Shown piece after piece: positions 53,331 to 61,727 of a stretch of 64,000 bases of DNA. Source of the DNA: Leifsonia sp. Leaf264 (GTDB taxonomy: Bacteria > Actinomycetota > Actinomycetes > Actinomycetales > Microbacteriaceae); contig NZ_LMMR01000001.1 in NCBI RefSeq assembly GCF_001422325.1, positions 983,886 through 1,047,885 of the forward strand, given 5' to 3'. A program made the translations under genes and the position numbers. The stretch's first letter is position 1. Each line of letters opens with the position of its first letter. Under the pieces are notes generated by a model. That model made no database searches and had not been told where the DNA came from. It saw only the letters and a list, made by a program, of their open reading frames with translations.

Positions 53331-53385
53331 GACTTCACTGCCTTCTGTCAGGGCAGCGGCTGGTCCGCTGCCTTCATGAAGCTCA

Positions 53386-53412
53386 GACCGGGCACCCATG
53401 CGATCTGTGACG
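53386..53412 (-). promoter_or_regulatory. ECF41-type promoter of NmrA-like gene
   Basis: On the minus strand CGTCACA, 16 bases, GGTC; 56 bases before the start at 53330. It lies immediately downstream of the SnoaL gene that ends at 53429, so the oxidoreductase gene has a separate promoter. Confidence 0.75.
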
Positions 53413-53428
53413 GCATTTGAACACTCGT

Positions 53429-53791
53429 TCAGTGGGTCGAATGGCGCCGATTCCAGCTCGCGAGCTTCGGCGGCGACGTGCATAGCCATAGTTTCGCGAT
53501 CGCTGTCGCGCCCTCGACGCTGAGCACACCGATGACCTCACCGCCCGAACGCCGAAGGGCGAGGCCCGTCTGCCCGTTGACGTTCGCCGTGAAGAAGCCA
53601 GCATCTGGATGTCGCGTCTGGAGATCGTGAAGTGCACTGACGACACGCATGCGGCCGCTCACCTCGCCGCCGGACTCATCACCGGAGTCGGTGACCAGGG
53701 ATACGTCACGGTGCAGGACACTGACAAGAGCAAGGTCGTCGCCGTGGTCCAATGCGGCGCGCAGGCGAGCGGTCAGGTCATACGACGGCAC
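53429..53791 (-). CDS. Second free-standing SnoaL-like protein, coupled to sigma gene
   Basis: 120 residues from a GTG at 53791; it overlaps the 3' end of the sigma gene by 14 bases. Pattern: ARLRAALDHGDDLALVSVLHRDVSLVTDSGDESGG...RHPDAGFFTANVNGQTGLALRRSGGEVIGVLSVEGATAIAKLWLCTSPPKLASWN. It parallels the sigma C-terminal domain and the protein at 51313. The position suggests it acts with or on the sigma factor; no function is known. Confidence 0.75.
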   Translation of the reverse strand: MPSYDLTARLRAALDHGDDLALVSVLHRDVSLVTDSGDESGGEVSGRMRVVSALHDLQTRHPDAGFFTANVNGQTGLALRRSGGEVIGVLSVEGATAIAKLWLCTSPPKLASWNRRHSTH

Positions 53792-54659
53792 GAAGGGTCA
53801 CTGCCTCGAGCTTGTGAGGATTCATCATCCAGAGCACCTGATCGATGCCCGTGGCGCCCGCTACGACAGTCAGTACTGCGAAGATCGTGCCGTCCTTCGA
53901 CAGGAGCACCGAAGCCTGGCCGTTGGTCTCGGATTCGACGGTGTCAACGCCATCCCAGAAATGCGTGTGGAAGGCGCGAATGAACTTCGCGACCCGCTCG
54001 CGGCCGATCACCGGGAACTTCGAAGCTCGCACGACCCCGCCGCCATCGGAGTACGAGACGACATCCTCGGAGAGGAGGTGCTCCAGTTCGACGAGATCGC
54101 CGGTCTTCGCTGCAGTCAAGAACGCGGTGAGCAGCCTCCGCTGCTCGGACTGCGGCACCTCACGCCGGCGTTCACCTGTCAGGTGCTTCCGCGCTCGAGA
54201 GACGAGTTGCCGGGCAGCGGCCTCGGACACCTGCACGATCTCACAGATCTGTTCATAGGGGTACGCGAAGGCCTCGCGCAACACGTACGCCGCCCGCTCC
54301 GTCGGGGTGAGGCGCTCGAGCATCACGAGCACCGCGAAGCCGAGCGCTTCAGCGCGCTCGGCGCCGAGGGTCGGATCCGCGCTGGTGTCGACCGGCTCCG
54401 GCAGCCACGGCCCGATGTAGGTTTCCCGCTGCGCACGCGCCGAGTGGAGCGCATTGATCGCCAAGCGGGTCGTCACGGTTGCCAGGAACGCTGGGGGGTC
54501 TTGCACCAACGTGCGGTCAGTCCCCTGCCAGCGCAGCCACGCGTCTTGGACGATGTCCTCCGCCTCGCTTGCGCTGCCGAGCATCCGATACGCGATGCCG
54601 AACAGCCTTCCGCGGACGGCCTGGAAGGCGGCGAGTGCATCGTCGAGGGTTGCATCCAT
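53778..54659 (-). CDS. ECF41-group (SigJ-like) sigma factor with fused SnoaL domain
   Basis: 293 residues. Sigma2 at about 8-75 (LFGIAYRMLGSASEAEDIVQDAWLRW), the ECF41 linker motif W85-LPEP, sigma4 at about 113-165 (LTPTERAAYVLREAFAYPYEQICEIVQVSEAAARQLVSRARKHL), then a SnoaL-like extension with DGGG at 205-208 and NPHKL at 280-284. In the ECF41 group this fused domain, not an anti-sigma factor, sets activity. Its own promoter carries the shared element, indicating autoregulation. Confidence 0.93.
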   Translation of the reverse strand: MDATLDDALAAFQAVRGRLFGIAYRMLGSASEAEDIVQDAWLRWQGTDRTLVQDPPAFLATVTTRLAINALHSARAQRETYIGPWLPEPVDTSADPTLGAERAEALGFAVLVMLERLTPTERAAYVLREAFAYPYEQICEIVQVSEAAARQLVSRARKHLTGERRREVPQSEQRRLLTAFLTAAKTGDLVELEHLLSEDVVSYSDGGGVVRASKFPVIGRERVAKFIRAFHTHFWDGVDTVESETNGQASVLLSKDGTIFAVLTVVAGATGIDQVLWMMNPHKLEAVTLRAVV

Positions 54660-54709
54660 TTCTCATCCTGCCGGTCGGTCGAGGAACACCAGCTGTCCTT
54701 GCCAACTCT

Positions 54710-54736
54710 GACCGGTTGTAACGCACAGTTGTGACG
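54710..54736 (-). promoter_or_regulatory. ECF41-type autoregulatory promoter of sigma gene
   Basis: On the minus strand CGTCACA, 16 bases, GGTC; 51 bases before the sigma start at 54659. Identical boxes to those at 53386, 55640 and 57574. Confidence 0.75.
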
Positions 54737-54846
54737 TGATCAAGGGAATCCCCTGAAAAGAGATGCCGTGTGACCGCTACTGCGGTGCGAGTGCGCGGGA
54801 CAGAAGTTCGCCCCGCGCACTCCGAGCATGGAGCTGCGGCCGTGGA

Positions 54847-55584
54847 TTATGCGGCTGCACGGTCCTGGGTCACGCCGCGGACCGCGTCCAGGATCGTTGC
54901 TGCCACTGCTTCGGGCTGCGAGACGCTGACGGCGTGCGAGGCACCCGTGAGTTCGGTCGTGCCCCGCGAGCCCGCGCGTTCAGCGCCGGCGCGGAACACC
55001 GCCGCCGGGATGTTGCGATCCTCGCTGCCGAACACGTGCCATGACGGGCGGTCCTTCCATCCGGGCGTCGTCGCCTGCACTGTGTCTTTCAGGGCGGTCT
55101 CCGTCACGGGACGCTGAGTCGCACCCATGAGGCCGGCGACCTGCACAGGCACGTCGGCGGCGAACTGGTCGCGGAACAAGGGTCGGCGGATCACCAGTTC
55201 CACACCTCCGGTCGAGATCGGGTGAGCGTCGAGGGAGTCGCCGAGCGTGGAGCCGGGCTCGCTTGCAGAGAGCGTGAAGGCGCTGTCCCCGGGCTCGGGC
55301 ACGAAGGCGGAGGCGTACACGAGGCCGACGACCTGGTCGTTTCCGGCGGATGCCTCGCTGATGACGAGTCCGCCGTAGGAGTGGCCCACCAGCACTACAG
55401 GCCCGTCGACGGAAGCGATGACGTCCCGAACGTAGGCGGCGTCGCCGGCGAGGCTGCGGAGCGGGTTGGCGACCGCGACGGAGGTGATGCCCTCGGCGTG
55501 GAGGGCGGCGATGACGCCGTTCCAGCTGGCGGACTCCGCGAATGCGCCGTGCACGAACACGACGGTCGGATTCTGATCTGACAT
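54847..55584 (-). CDS. Alpha/beta-fold hydrolase (EstC-like)
   Basis: 245 residues from the ATG at 55584 (MSDQNPTVVFVHGAFAESASWNGVI). Nucleophile elbow GHSYGGLVIS, FGSEDRNIPA acid region, C-terminal His in TGASHAVSVSQPE. Cytosolic relative of the secreted hydrolase at 27040. Preceded by an ECF41-type promoter. Confidence 0.88.
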   Translation of the reverse strand: MSDQNPTVVFVHGAFAESASWNGVIAALHAEGITSVAVANPLRSLAGDAAYVRDVIASVDGPVVLVGHSYGGLVISEASAGNDQVVGLVYASAFVPEPGDSAFTLSASEPGSTLGDSLDAHPISTGGVELVIRRPLFRDQFAADVPVQVAGLMGATQRPVTETALKDTVQATTPGWKDRPSWHVFGSEDRNIPAAVFRAGAERAGSRGTTELTGASHAVSVSQPEAVAATILDAVRGVTQDRAAA

Positions 55585-55639
55585 GACTGATGCCCTTCTC
55601 GAACCCCCGTCCGCCCGGTGCGGACGGGATACACACTCT

Positions 55640-55666
55640 GACCACGAGGGATGGCGACTTGTGACG
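55640..55666 (-). promoter_or_regulatory. ECF41-type promoter of EstC-like hydrolase
   Basis: On the minus strand CGTCACA, 16 bases, GGTC; 56 bases before the start at 55584. Part of a divergent control region with the plus-strand copy at 55724. Confidence 0.75.
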
Positions 55667-55723
55667 ACGTCGTCCGTTTCGTGAGCTCGCCTGCAGAAGG
55701 CCACTGGAGCGATTTTCCTGTTC

Positions 55724-55750
55724 AGTCACAACTCTGTGGTCAACCCGGTC
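55724..55750 (+). promoter_or_regulatory. ECF41-type element upstream of GNAT gene
   Basis: On the plus strand AGTCACA, 16 bases, GGTC. The next plus-strand gene starts 153 bases downstream (55903), a longer distance than for the other copies, so a long leader or a different function is possible. The interval 55751-55902 holds no convincing gene. Confidence 0.55.
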
Positions 55751-55902
55751 ACTACTTACGACAGGCTCGGCCGAGTCGTGAGAGAAGAGCGGGAGTACCG
55801 GGTTTCAGGCGGCCTTCTCGGAGGTTGCGCCAAGCAGAGCATGGCTGGTCCCACCCGCCGCCGAATCCTGTCATGATTCGCAATCGACCCTAGGAGGTCC
55901 TC

Positions 55903-56346
55903 ATGAGTGCAGACGATGAAACCCGACCGTTCGAGTACCCCGATTCCGCCGGCTACCCTGACGGCGCCGGATTCCTGGACGAGGGCACAACAGCCCCTGT
56001 TGACGACGTGACGCTGAGGGCTGTCCGTGAGGTCGATCGACCCTCAGACGACGCCGACTCCGAGATCCAGTTGCGTCACCGATCCGAGGACCATGTCTAC
56101 GCTGCGCTGATCGACGGCAAGCAGATCGCGAGCGTCCGATATGACGTCGAGGATGGTCGGGTGATCATCCGTGACACGACAGTGGAATCGGAGTTCCGCA
56201 ATCGGGGCATCGCCTCAGAACTCATCGCCGATGCACTCGACGACATCCGTGATCGTGGCACGCAGGTTACGGTGCAGTGCCCGGTCGTCGCTGCGTTCAT
56301 CGCCGAGAACGGGCAATACGCGGACGTGATCGCTCCAGAGCGATAG
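55903..56346 (+). CDS. GNAT-like (YjdJ/COG2388) acetyltransferase
   Basis: 147 residues, ATG at 55903 behind GGAGG. The first ~55 residues are acidic and disordered; the rest is the minimal GNAT domain of COG2388: AALIDGKQIASVRYDVEDGRVIIRDTTVESEFRNRGIASELIADALDDIRDRGTQVTVQCPVVAAFIAENGQYADVI. The RNRGIAS acetyl-CoA loop is intact. Substrate unknown. Confidence 0.85.
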   Translation: MSADDETRPFEYPDSAGYPDGAGFLDEGTTAPVDDVTLRAVREVDRPSDDADSEIQLRHRSEDHVYAALIDGKQIASVRYDVEDGRVIIRDTTVESEFRNRGIASELIADALDDIRDRGTQVTVQCPVVAAFIAENGQYADVIAPER

Positions 56347-56480
56347 GGCGTGACATTCGCGCTCTGCGGCTACGACACGTTCACCGCGCTCCCTGAAGGA
56401 ACGCGATGAACGAGTCGTAGGTCGGGACCAGCAACGCGGCGGTGCGCTGAAGCGCAGTCGTCACCTGGTCCCCCACGCGC

Positions 56481-57431
56481 TCAAGAGCGCCCGAGGGCTT
56501 TGCGGAGCACGTGCACTGCCTGCTCGACTGCGGCGGTCACGGCAGGAGAGGGCCGGAGCGGGTTCAGCATCATGAAGTCGTGCAGGGTGTTGTTGTATCG
56601 CACGCTCGTGGTCCGCACCCCTGCCTCCGCGAGTCGCCGCGCATACGCTTCGCCTTCATCGCGGAGTACGTCGTTCTCGTCGGTCAGCAGAAACGCCTCA
56701 GGGAGTCCAGCCAGCTGTTCGAGCGACGCGCGAAGCGGTGAGGCCGTGATCTCGGCCCGCTTCGAGACATCCGGAAGGTAGCTGTCCCAGAACCACGCCA
56801 TCGCCGCCGCCGTCAGGTACGGCCCGTCCACGAATTCCCGGTAGCTGTCGGTGTCCTGGGCAGCGTCGGTCACGGGGTAGTAGAGCGACTGGTGCACGAA
56901 GGACACGTCGCCGCGCTCCTTGGCCAGGATCGTCACCGCCGCGGTCATGTTCCCGCCGACGGAGTCGCCGGCCACCGCCAGTCGCTGGGCATCCAGGCCC
57001 TTCTCCGATCCGGATCGGGTGATCCACTGGGCGGTGGCGTAGGCCTGCTCGATGGCGACCGGATACTTCGCCTCTGGCGAGCGGTTGTACTCGACGAACA
57101 CCACGGCGGCATCGACACCGACTGCGATCTCGCGCACGAGCCTGTCGTGCGTGGCGGCGTCGCCGATGACCCAGCCACCGCCATGGACGTAGAGGATCGT
57201 CGGCAGCAGACCAATCGAGCCGGCCGGCTTGACGATCCGTACCCGCACGTCGCCGACGGCTGCGCGAACGGTGATCCACTCCTCGTCGATGTCGAGCTTC
57301 GAGATGGGAGCGGCCTGCAGGTCGTCGAGGACCTTCCTGGCGCCGTCCGCGCCCAGTTGATAGAGGAACGGGGGTGTCGACGAGGCGTCGGCGATGGCCT
57401 GGGCCTCGGGGTCGAGGATGTGCGCGTTCAT
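56481..57431 (-). CDS. HSL-family (family IV) esterase/lipase
   Basis: 316 residues. Oxyanion motif HGGGW near 85, nucleophile GDSVGG near 156, acid DENDVLRDEG and catalytic His in NTLHDFMML. This is the hormone-sensitive-lipase group that hydrolyses short-chain esters. Cytosolic. Has its own ECF41-type promoter. Confidence 0.92.
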   Translation of the reverse strand: MNAHILDPEAQAIADASSTPPFLYQLGADGARKVLDDLQAAPISKLDIDEEWITVRAAVGDVRVRIVKPAGSIGLLPTILYVHGGGWVIGDAATHDRLVREIAVGVDAAVVFVEYNRSPEAKYPVAIEQAYATAQWITRSGSEKGLDAQRLAVAGDSVGGNMTAAVTILAKERGDVSFVHQSLYYPVTDAAQDTDSYREFVDGPYLTAAAMAWFWDSYLPDVSKRAEITASPLRASLEQLAGLPEAFLLTDENDVLRDEGEAYARRLAEAGVRTTSVRYNNTLHDFMMLNPLRPSPAVTAAVEQAVHVLRKALGRS

Positions 57432-57500
57432 GATGGGTGCCTTCCGTTGTGCGTCGTTCGTCGGACAGGAACATCTCTGACGGATGCTCGTGCCAGCTAC

Positions 57501-57527
57501 GACCGGGTCCAGCGGCCGACTGTGACA
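57501..57527 (-). promoter_or_regulatory. ECF41-type promoter of HSL-family esterase
   Basis: On the minus strand TGTCACA, 16 bases, GGTC; 70 bases before the start at 57431. This copy has the -35 box TGTCACA reported for the ECF41 group. Confidence 0.75.
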
Positions 57528-57573
57528 GACGGACCAACGCTGTGGACGGCTCCGTCGACCCTCGTCACGCCCT

Positions 57574-57600
57574 CGTCACAGAGCGGCGCTCTGCCCGGTC
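57574..57600 (+). promoter_or_regulatory. ECF41-type promoter of epoxide-hydrolase-like gene
   Basis: On the plus strand CGTCACA, 16 bases, GGTC; 76 bases before the start at 57676. Divergent partner of the copy at 57501. Confidence 0.75.
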
Positions 57601-57675
57601 GAAGCTGATGGCATGGTCGTGCCAACGTGCCAGGCGATACGCCATTGACGAGCCATTGCAGGAGAGGGAGCACAC

Positions 57676-58608
57676 ATGACTGGGACACATCGTCTCGAAC
57701 CGCTGCGACACATCCGAACAGCGCACCTCGATGTCGCCTACTTCGAAGCAGGTCCAGCAGAGGGCCCGCCGGTGTTGCTGTTGCATGGATTCCCGTATGA
57801 CATCCACAGCTACGTCGACGTCGCGCCGACGCTGGCCGACGCGGGCTATCGTGTCATCGTGCCGCACCTGCGCGGGCACGGTGACACACGCTTCCTGGAC
57901 GACACCATTCCCCGCAGCGGCCAACAGGCCGCGCTGGGACGGGATACTCTCGAGCTCCTGGATGCTCTTCAGATTCCTCAGGCGATCCTCGCGGGCTATG
58001 ACTGGGGCGGCCGCGCTGCCTGCGTCGTCGCAGCACTGTGGCCCGAGCGCGTGACCGCCCTCGTGTCCGTCAACGGGTACCTCATCCAGGACATCAGCGC
58101 ATCGATGCAGCCCATACGCCCGGACCTGGAGGCGGGCTTCTGGTACTTCTTCTATTTCCTCACCGAGCGTGGTCGTGCCGGGCTCACGGACAACCGGCGG
58201 GGCATCGCTGAAGTCATCTGGCGTCGCAACTCGCCGGATTGGGCGTTCACTGAAGGTGACCTCGACCGTGCCGCGGAAGCGTTCGAGAACCCCGACTACG
58301 TCGACGTCGTGATCCACTCGTATCGGCACCGACTCTTCCGCGTATCCGGGGCCGCCGAGTACTCCCGGCTGGAAGCCCAGCTGGCGCAGTTGCCCTCCAT
58401 CTTCGTGCCGACCATCACCTTGGACGGTCTCGCCGACGGTAACTTCCCTGCCCGAGACACTGCCATAGCCGGCGCACGATTCTCCGGACCGTACGAGCAC
58501 CGCCAGGTTCCGCACGCGGGTCACAACCTGGCGCAAGAAGCACCGCTCGCCTTCACGGAAGCGATACGGGACGCTGCGGCACTCGCCGAGCGGGCTGCTG
58601 CCGCCTAG
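57676..58608 (+). CDS. Alpha/beta hydrolase with Asp nucleophile (epoxide hydrolase-like)
   Basis: 310 residues, ATG at 57676 with GGAGAGGGAG upstream. HGFPYDIHSY oxyanion region, nucleophile elbow AGYDWGGRAA in which Asp replaces Ser, and catalytic His in VPHAGHNLAQEAP. Asp nucleophiles are typical of epoxide hydrolases and haloalkane dehalogenases. Preceded by an ECF41-type promoter. Confidence 0.88.
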   Translation: MTGTHRLEPLRHIRTAHLDVAYFEAGPAEGPPVLLLHGFPYDIHSYVDVAPTLADAGYRVIVPHLRGHGDTRFLDDTIPRSGQQAALGRDTLELLDALQIPQAILAGYDWGGRAACVVAALWPERVTALVSVNGYLIQDISASMQPIRPDLEAGFWYFFYFLTERGRAGLTDNRRGIAEVIWRRNSPDWAFTEGDLDRAAEAFENPDYVDVVIHSYRHRLFRVSGAAEYSRLEAQLAQLPSIFVPTITLDGLADGNFPARDTAIAGARFSGPYEHRQVPHAGHNLAQEAPLAFTEAIRDAAALAERAAAA

Positions 58609-58824
58609 CTCGCAGCCGACCGCCCGGGTTGGATCCGCATGCGGGCGCTAAGAATGCAATCAATTTGCAGACTCGGTTTAGACCCATGCCACGGGACCCG
58701 CTTCAGGATGGACGATGGCGGTAGCTGGGTCGTAGACCTGGACCATGTCTGCGAGTGAGCGGCAAATGGTCGAGACACAACGTCGCTTGGACCTGGCTTG
58801 CTTGCCAGTGGCAATTGACACCGA

Positions 58825-59810
58825 TTGAATGGCGGGCAGGAGCACACGATCGACGGCGTCCGGATCGTGTTCCAGCTCGCCCCGGGCACCGAGGCTCCCG
58901 CCGAGATGCATTTCCACCTGCCCGACCATCGGGCGTTGTGCGTGGCGGAGAACGCCACCCACGCGCAGCACAACCTGCTGACTCCAGACGTTGCGGCTGC
59001 TGAACAAGGGCCACGTCGGCTCGGAGGTCGCCGAGATGGTGTAACTCCCGCCGGCACTCGAGCGGGCGTGGCACGCGCGTGGCTACTACGGATCCGTCAG
59101 CCACAACGTCAAGGCGATCTACAACCGGTACATGGGGTGGTTCGACGGCAACTCGGCCCATTTGTGGCAGCACACCCCCGTCGAGCAGGGCAAAGGTACG
59201 TAGGCTACATGGGCGGAGCCGCCGCCGTCCTCGAACGCGCACGGCAGTCGCTGGCCGACGGTGATCTGCGCTGGGTCGCCGAGGTGGTCAGTCACGTCGT
59301 GTTCGCAGAACCGGACAACGCCGAGGCGAAGGCTCTCCTGGCAGATGCCCTCGAACAGCTCGGGTACGGAGCCGAGAACGGGACCTGGCACAACGTCTTC
59401 CTCGCCTGCACCCACGAGCTGCGCCACGGCAACTTCGGACCCCCGTCTCGAGCAGTTCCGCCGACACTCTCGCCCAGCTCACCCCACCGCAGATCTTCGA
59501 CGCCATCGCGGTGCAGATCGACGGCCCACGCTCCTGGCACGACACCATCTACCTGGATGTCGTGCTGCCGGACCGCGAAACGACCTAGAGGGTCACCCTG
59601 CGCAACGGCGTCCTCACCCACACCGCCGCGTCGTCGAAGCGACCGGCGGACGTGACGATCACAGTCCCGTCTGGACGTCTCTTCGCCGCGCTGACCGCTG
59701 CCGATCCGGCCGGCGCCGGCGGCGAGACCACCGGCGACGCTGGCGCTCTCGCACGGCTGCGCACGTACATCGACTCGCCAGACCCCGACTTCGCAATAGT
59801 CACACCCTGA
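58825..59810 (+). pseudogene. Decayed alkylsulfatase (BDS1/SdsA1-type) gene
   Basis: Pieces of an alkyl sulfatase are spread over three frames: NGGQEHTIDGVRIVFQLAPGTEAPAEMHFHLPDHRALCVAENATHAQHNLLT, then [59 protein letters not shown], then MGGAAAVLERARQSLADGDLRWVAEVVSHVVFAEPDN, then the SCP2-like end TLAQLTPPQIFDAIAVQIDGPRSW...FAIVTP with an internal TAG near 59586. The N-terminal half is missing, part of the metallo-beta-lactamase domain is deleted, and at least two frameshifts and two stops are present. Confidence 0.85.
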
Positions 59811-59978
59811 CTCCGGCGAGGGGTGAAGAAACCAACTCCGGTTCCACGGAGGAGCGGCCTGAACACCAACGCTCGAATTCTCAACGGTACAGACCCGCCG
59901 GTCCGGCCAGGTCCGCCCTGTGCCGCGAAGGTACTGATCGTGTGGACCGAACGGTCATGAACGAGATCCGGGCGCGAC

Positions 59979-61361
59979 CTACCTGACGCGTTCCACCTTG
60001 GGCGGCAGCCACGTGCCATCGATGATCGCTTGCTTCGGCCAATAGGCGCGGATGTACACGGAGAAGGCGTCAGCCGGAGCTGGCAGCCAGTTGCTCGCAG
60101 GCGCATCGGCCGGCAGTTCATTGCCGACGTAGAAGGTCAGTGAGCCGTCGTCGCCGAACTGCAGGTCCGGGTTCTTGGTGCCGAGCGAGTACCGCCCGAG
60201 TTCGTTCTCGTAGTAGAAGTGGTGCTGGTTGTACAGGGTGAGAGAGAAGAATCCGTCGACCGGCGGGAGGCCGTCGGCGGTGAAGGTGACTGTGTACTTG
60301 TGGGTGCCGTTGAGCTGGTTACCGTCGACGTCGGTGTCGGTGAAGACGTACTTCGTCTCCTGGGGCGTGTTCTCGAACATGTTCGAGCGGGCGATCGCCG
60401 TTCTGGTGAGGTAGTCGGTGCCGAATGCCGAGTTGTTCTTCGGCGAGTACCATCCGTTGCCCGCACCGGGGCCATTGTGTTCCCAGCGGAGCAGGGGCGT
60501 GATCAATTCCTTCTCCGCTTCCCGCGCGGCTTCGACCAGCGCCGCCTTCACCGATGAGTCGGCATCTGCAGCTTCGAGCAGGGCGCTGAATTGCTGGTAC
60601 AGGGCGTCCTCGCCGGGGAGTGGTGGCACGGTTGCGAGCACCTCGACAAGCTGGTCGAAGAAGGTGTCGGGGTTCACCCAATGGATCTCTCCCTCCGCCG
60701 CCGCTTCCGGCACCGGGAAGCTGGGCACGTTCGCCCAGTCGTACTCGTGGACAGCGCCGTCGAACTCGTCGAGCGGGTAGATGTTCAGCTTCGGGATCAG
60801 GTCGGCGACCGCGGCTCGATCCTCCGCCGTGTCCTCGATGAAGACCCGGGGACAGAATGCGGCGAGGGCGGTCGATGACCGGAAGACGCCGGTGATGCCG
60901 TCAGGGATCTCCCCGTCCCAGTTCGGTCCGACAACGGCGTAGAAGCCCGGTTCGGTTCCGTACTGCTTGCCCAACTGCGCGAACGAGTCCGTGCGGTGAT
61001 CCCACGCGGCGGCAACCCAGAAGCGGTCCCCGAAGTCGGGGATCTGGAACACCGCCGGCTGCTCGTCGAGGCTCCCGAATCCGAACCCGTAGAGCACGTC
61101 CTGGTTCGTGCAGGCGACGAAACGCTGGCTGGGTGCGATGTAGTCGGTCATCATGCATACCCGACCGACTGGAGCGTTCGGGAGAACGCCGCCACGCATT
61201 CCAGGCTCCGGAACCGAGGTGAGGCCAGTGCGTCGGTTGATCATCGACACCATCGGCCACCCCCACACATACGCGAATCGCCCGACGGCCTTCACATAAG
61301 CGTCAGTCATCGTGGTGCCTGAAATCGGTCCCGGAACAGTTGTCGACATCGACGCCCCCAT
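59979..61361 (-). CDS. DUF1254/DUF1214 domain protein, full length
   Basis: 460 residues from the ATG at 61361 (an ATG at 61349 is also possible). DUF1254: AYVKAVGRFAYVWGWPMVSMINRRTGL...RFVACTNQDVLYGFGFGSLDEQPAVFQIPDFGDRFWVAAAWDHRTDSFAQLG; DUF1214 at the end: GFFSLTLYNQHHFYYENELGRYSLGTKNPDLQF...WLPAPADAFSVYIRAYWPKQAIIDGTWLPP. Longer than its paralogue at 28129. No signal peptide. Biochemical role unknown. Confidence 0.85.
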   Translation of the reverse strand: MGASMSTTVPGPISGTTMTDAYVKAVGRFAYVWGWPMVSMINRRTGLTSVPEPGMRGGVLPNAPVGRVCMMTDYIAPSQRFVACTNQDVLYGFGFGSLDEQPAVFQIPDFGDRFWVAAAWDHRTDSFAQLGKQYGTEPGFYAVVGPNWDGEIPDGITGVFRSSTALAAFCPRVFIEDTAEDRAAVADLIPKLNIYPLDEFDGAVHEYDWANVPSFPVPEAAAEGEIHWVNPDTFFDQLVEVLATVPPLPGEDALYQQFSALLEAADADSSVKAALVEAAREAEKELITPLLRWEHNGPGAGNGWYSPKNNSAFGTDYLTRTAIARSNMFENTPQETKYVFTDTDVDGNQLNGTHKYTVTFTADGLPPVDGFFSLTLYNQHHFYYENELGRYSLGTKNPDLQFGDDGSLTFYVGNELPADAPASNWLPAPADAFSVYIRAYWPKQAIIDGTWLPPKVERVR

Positions 61362-61727
61362 CTCGAGTTCCCACAGTCTAGGGAACGTCCTCCCATCCTG
61401 TACCGGGGCGGCAGGTTAGTCGAGGGCGCTTGCGATGTGCGAACGTCCGCGCAGCTCGAAGACTGGGCGTCGCACACAACCTTGGAGGCCTAGACAGGGC
61501 CTACCGGCCCTTAGACAAAAGCAGGCTCCGGTCCGGATAGCCCGGTGCCGAAGCCTGCTCCCTATTCACCCCGTATCAGCACTTCCTCCCGAGGGGGCTA
61601 CCTCAGCGGGGCACCGCTGGAGACCCCACCAGCACCATGGGGCAAACAGGCGAGAGCCCTGCCGATAAGGCGGGGCTCTCGGTGGTTGATCGGGTTGGCG
61701 CGCGATGTTCTTGTATGGCCGGGCGTC
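61362..61727. other. Structured intergenic region with three hairpins
   Basis: No gene is evident in 366 bases. Three inverted repeats follow each other: AGGGCC-TACC-GGCCCT at 61497-61512, AGCAGGCT/AGCCTGCT at 61520-61559, and a 13-bp stem at 61651-61681. The second, read on the minus strand, is followed by TTTTG, as in an intrinsic terminator. The promoter of the DUF1254 gene should lie at the left end. Confidence 0.45.
61651..61681 (-). terminator. Strong hairpin downstream of CPBP gene
   Basis: A 13-bp stem (one G-U pair) with a five-base GATAA loop, 47 bases after the CPBP stop on the minus strand and followed there by CTGTTTG. Likely transcription terminator, backed up by a second hairpin at 61520-61559. 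Confidence 0.6.

Noticed and set aside
61515..61565. tRNA or riboswitch at the 61.5 kb hairpins
   Set aside because: The stem lacks a cloverleaf, T-loop GTTCRA or 3' acceptor; it fits a terminator better.
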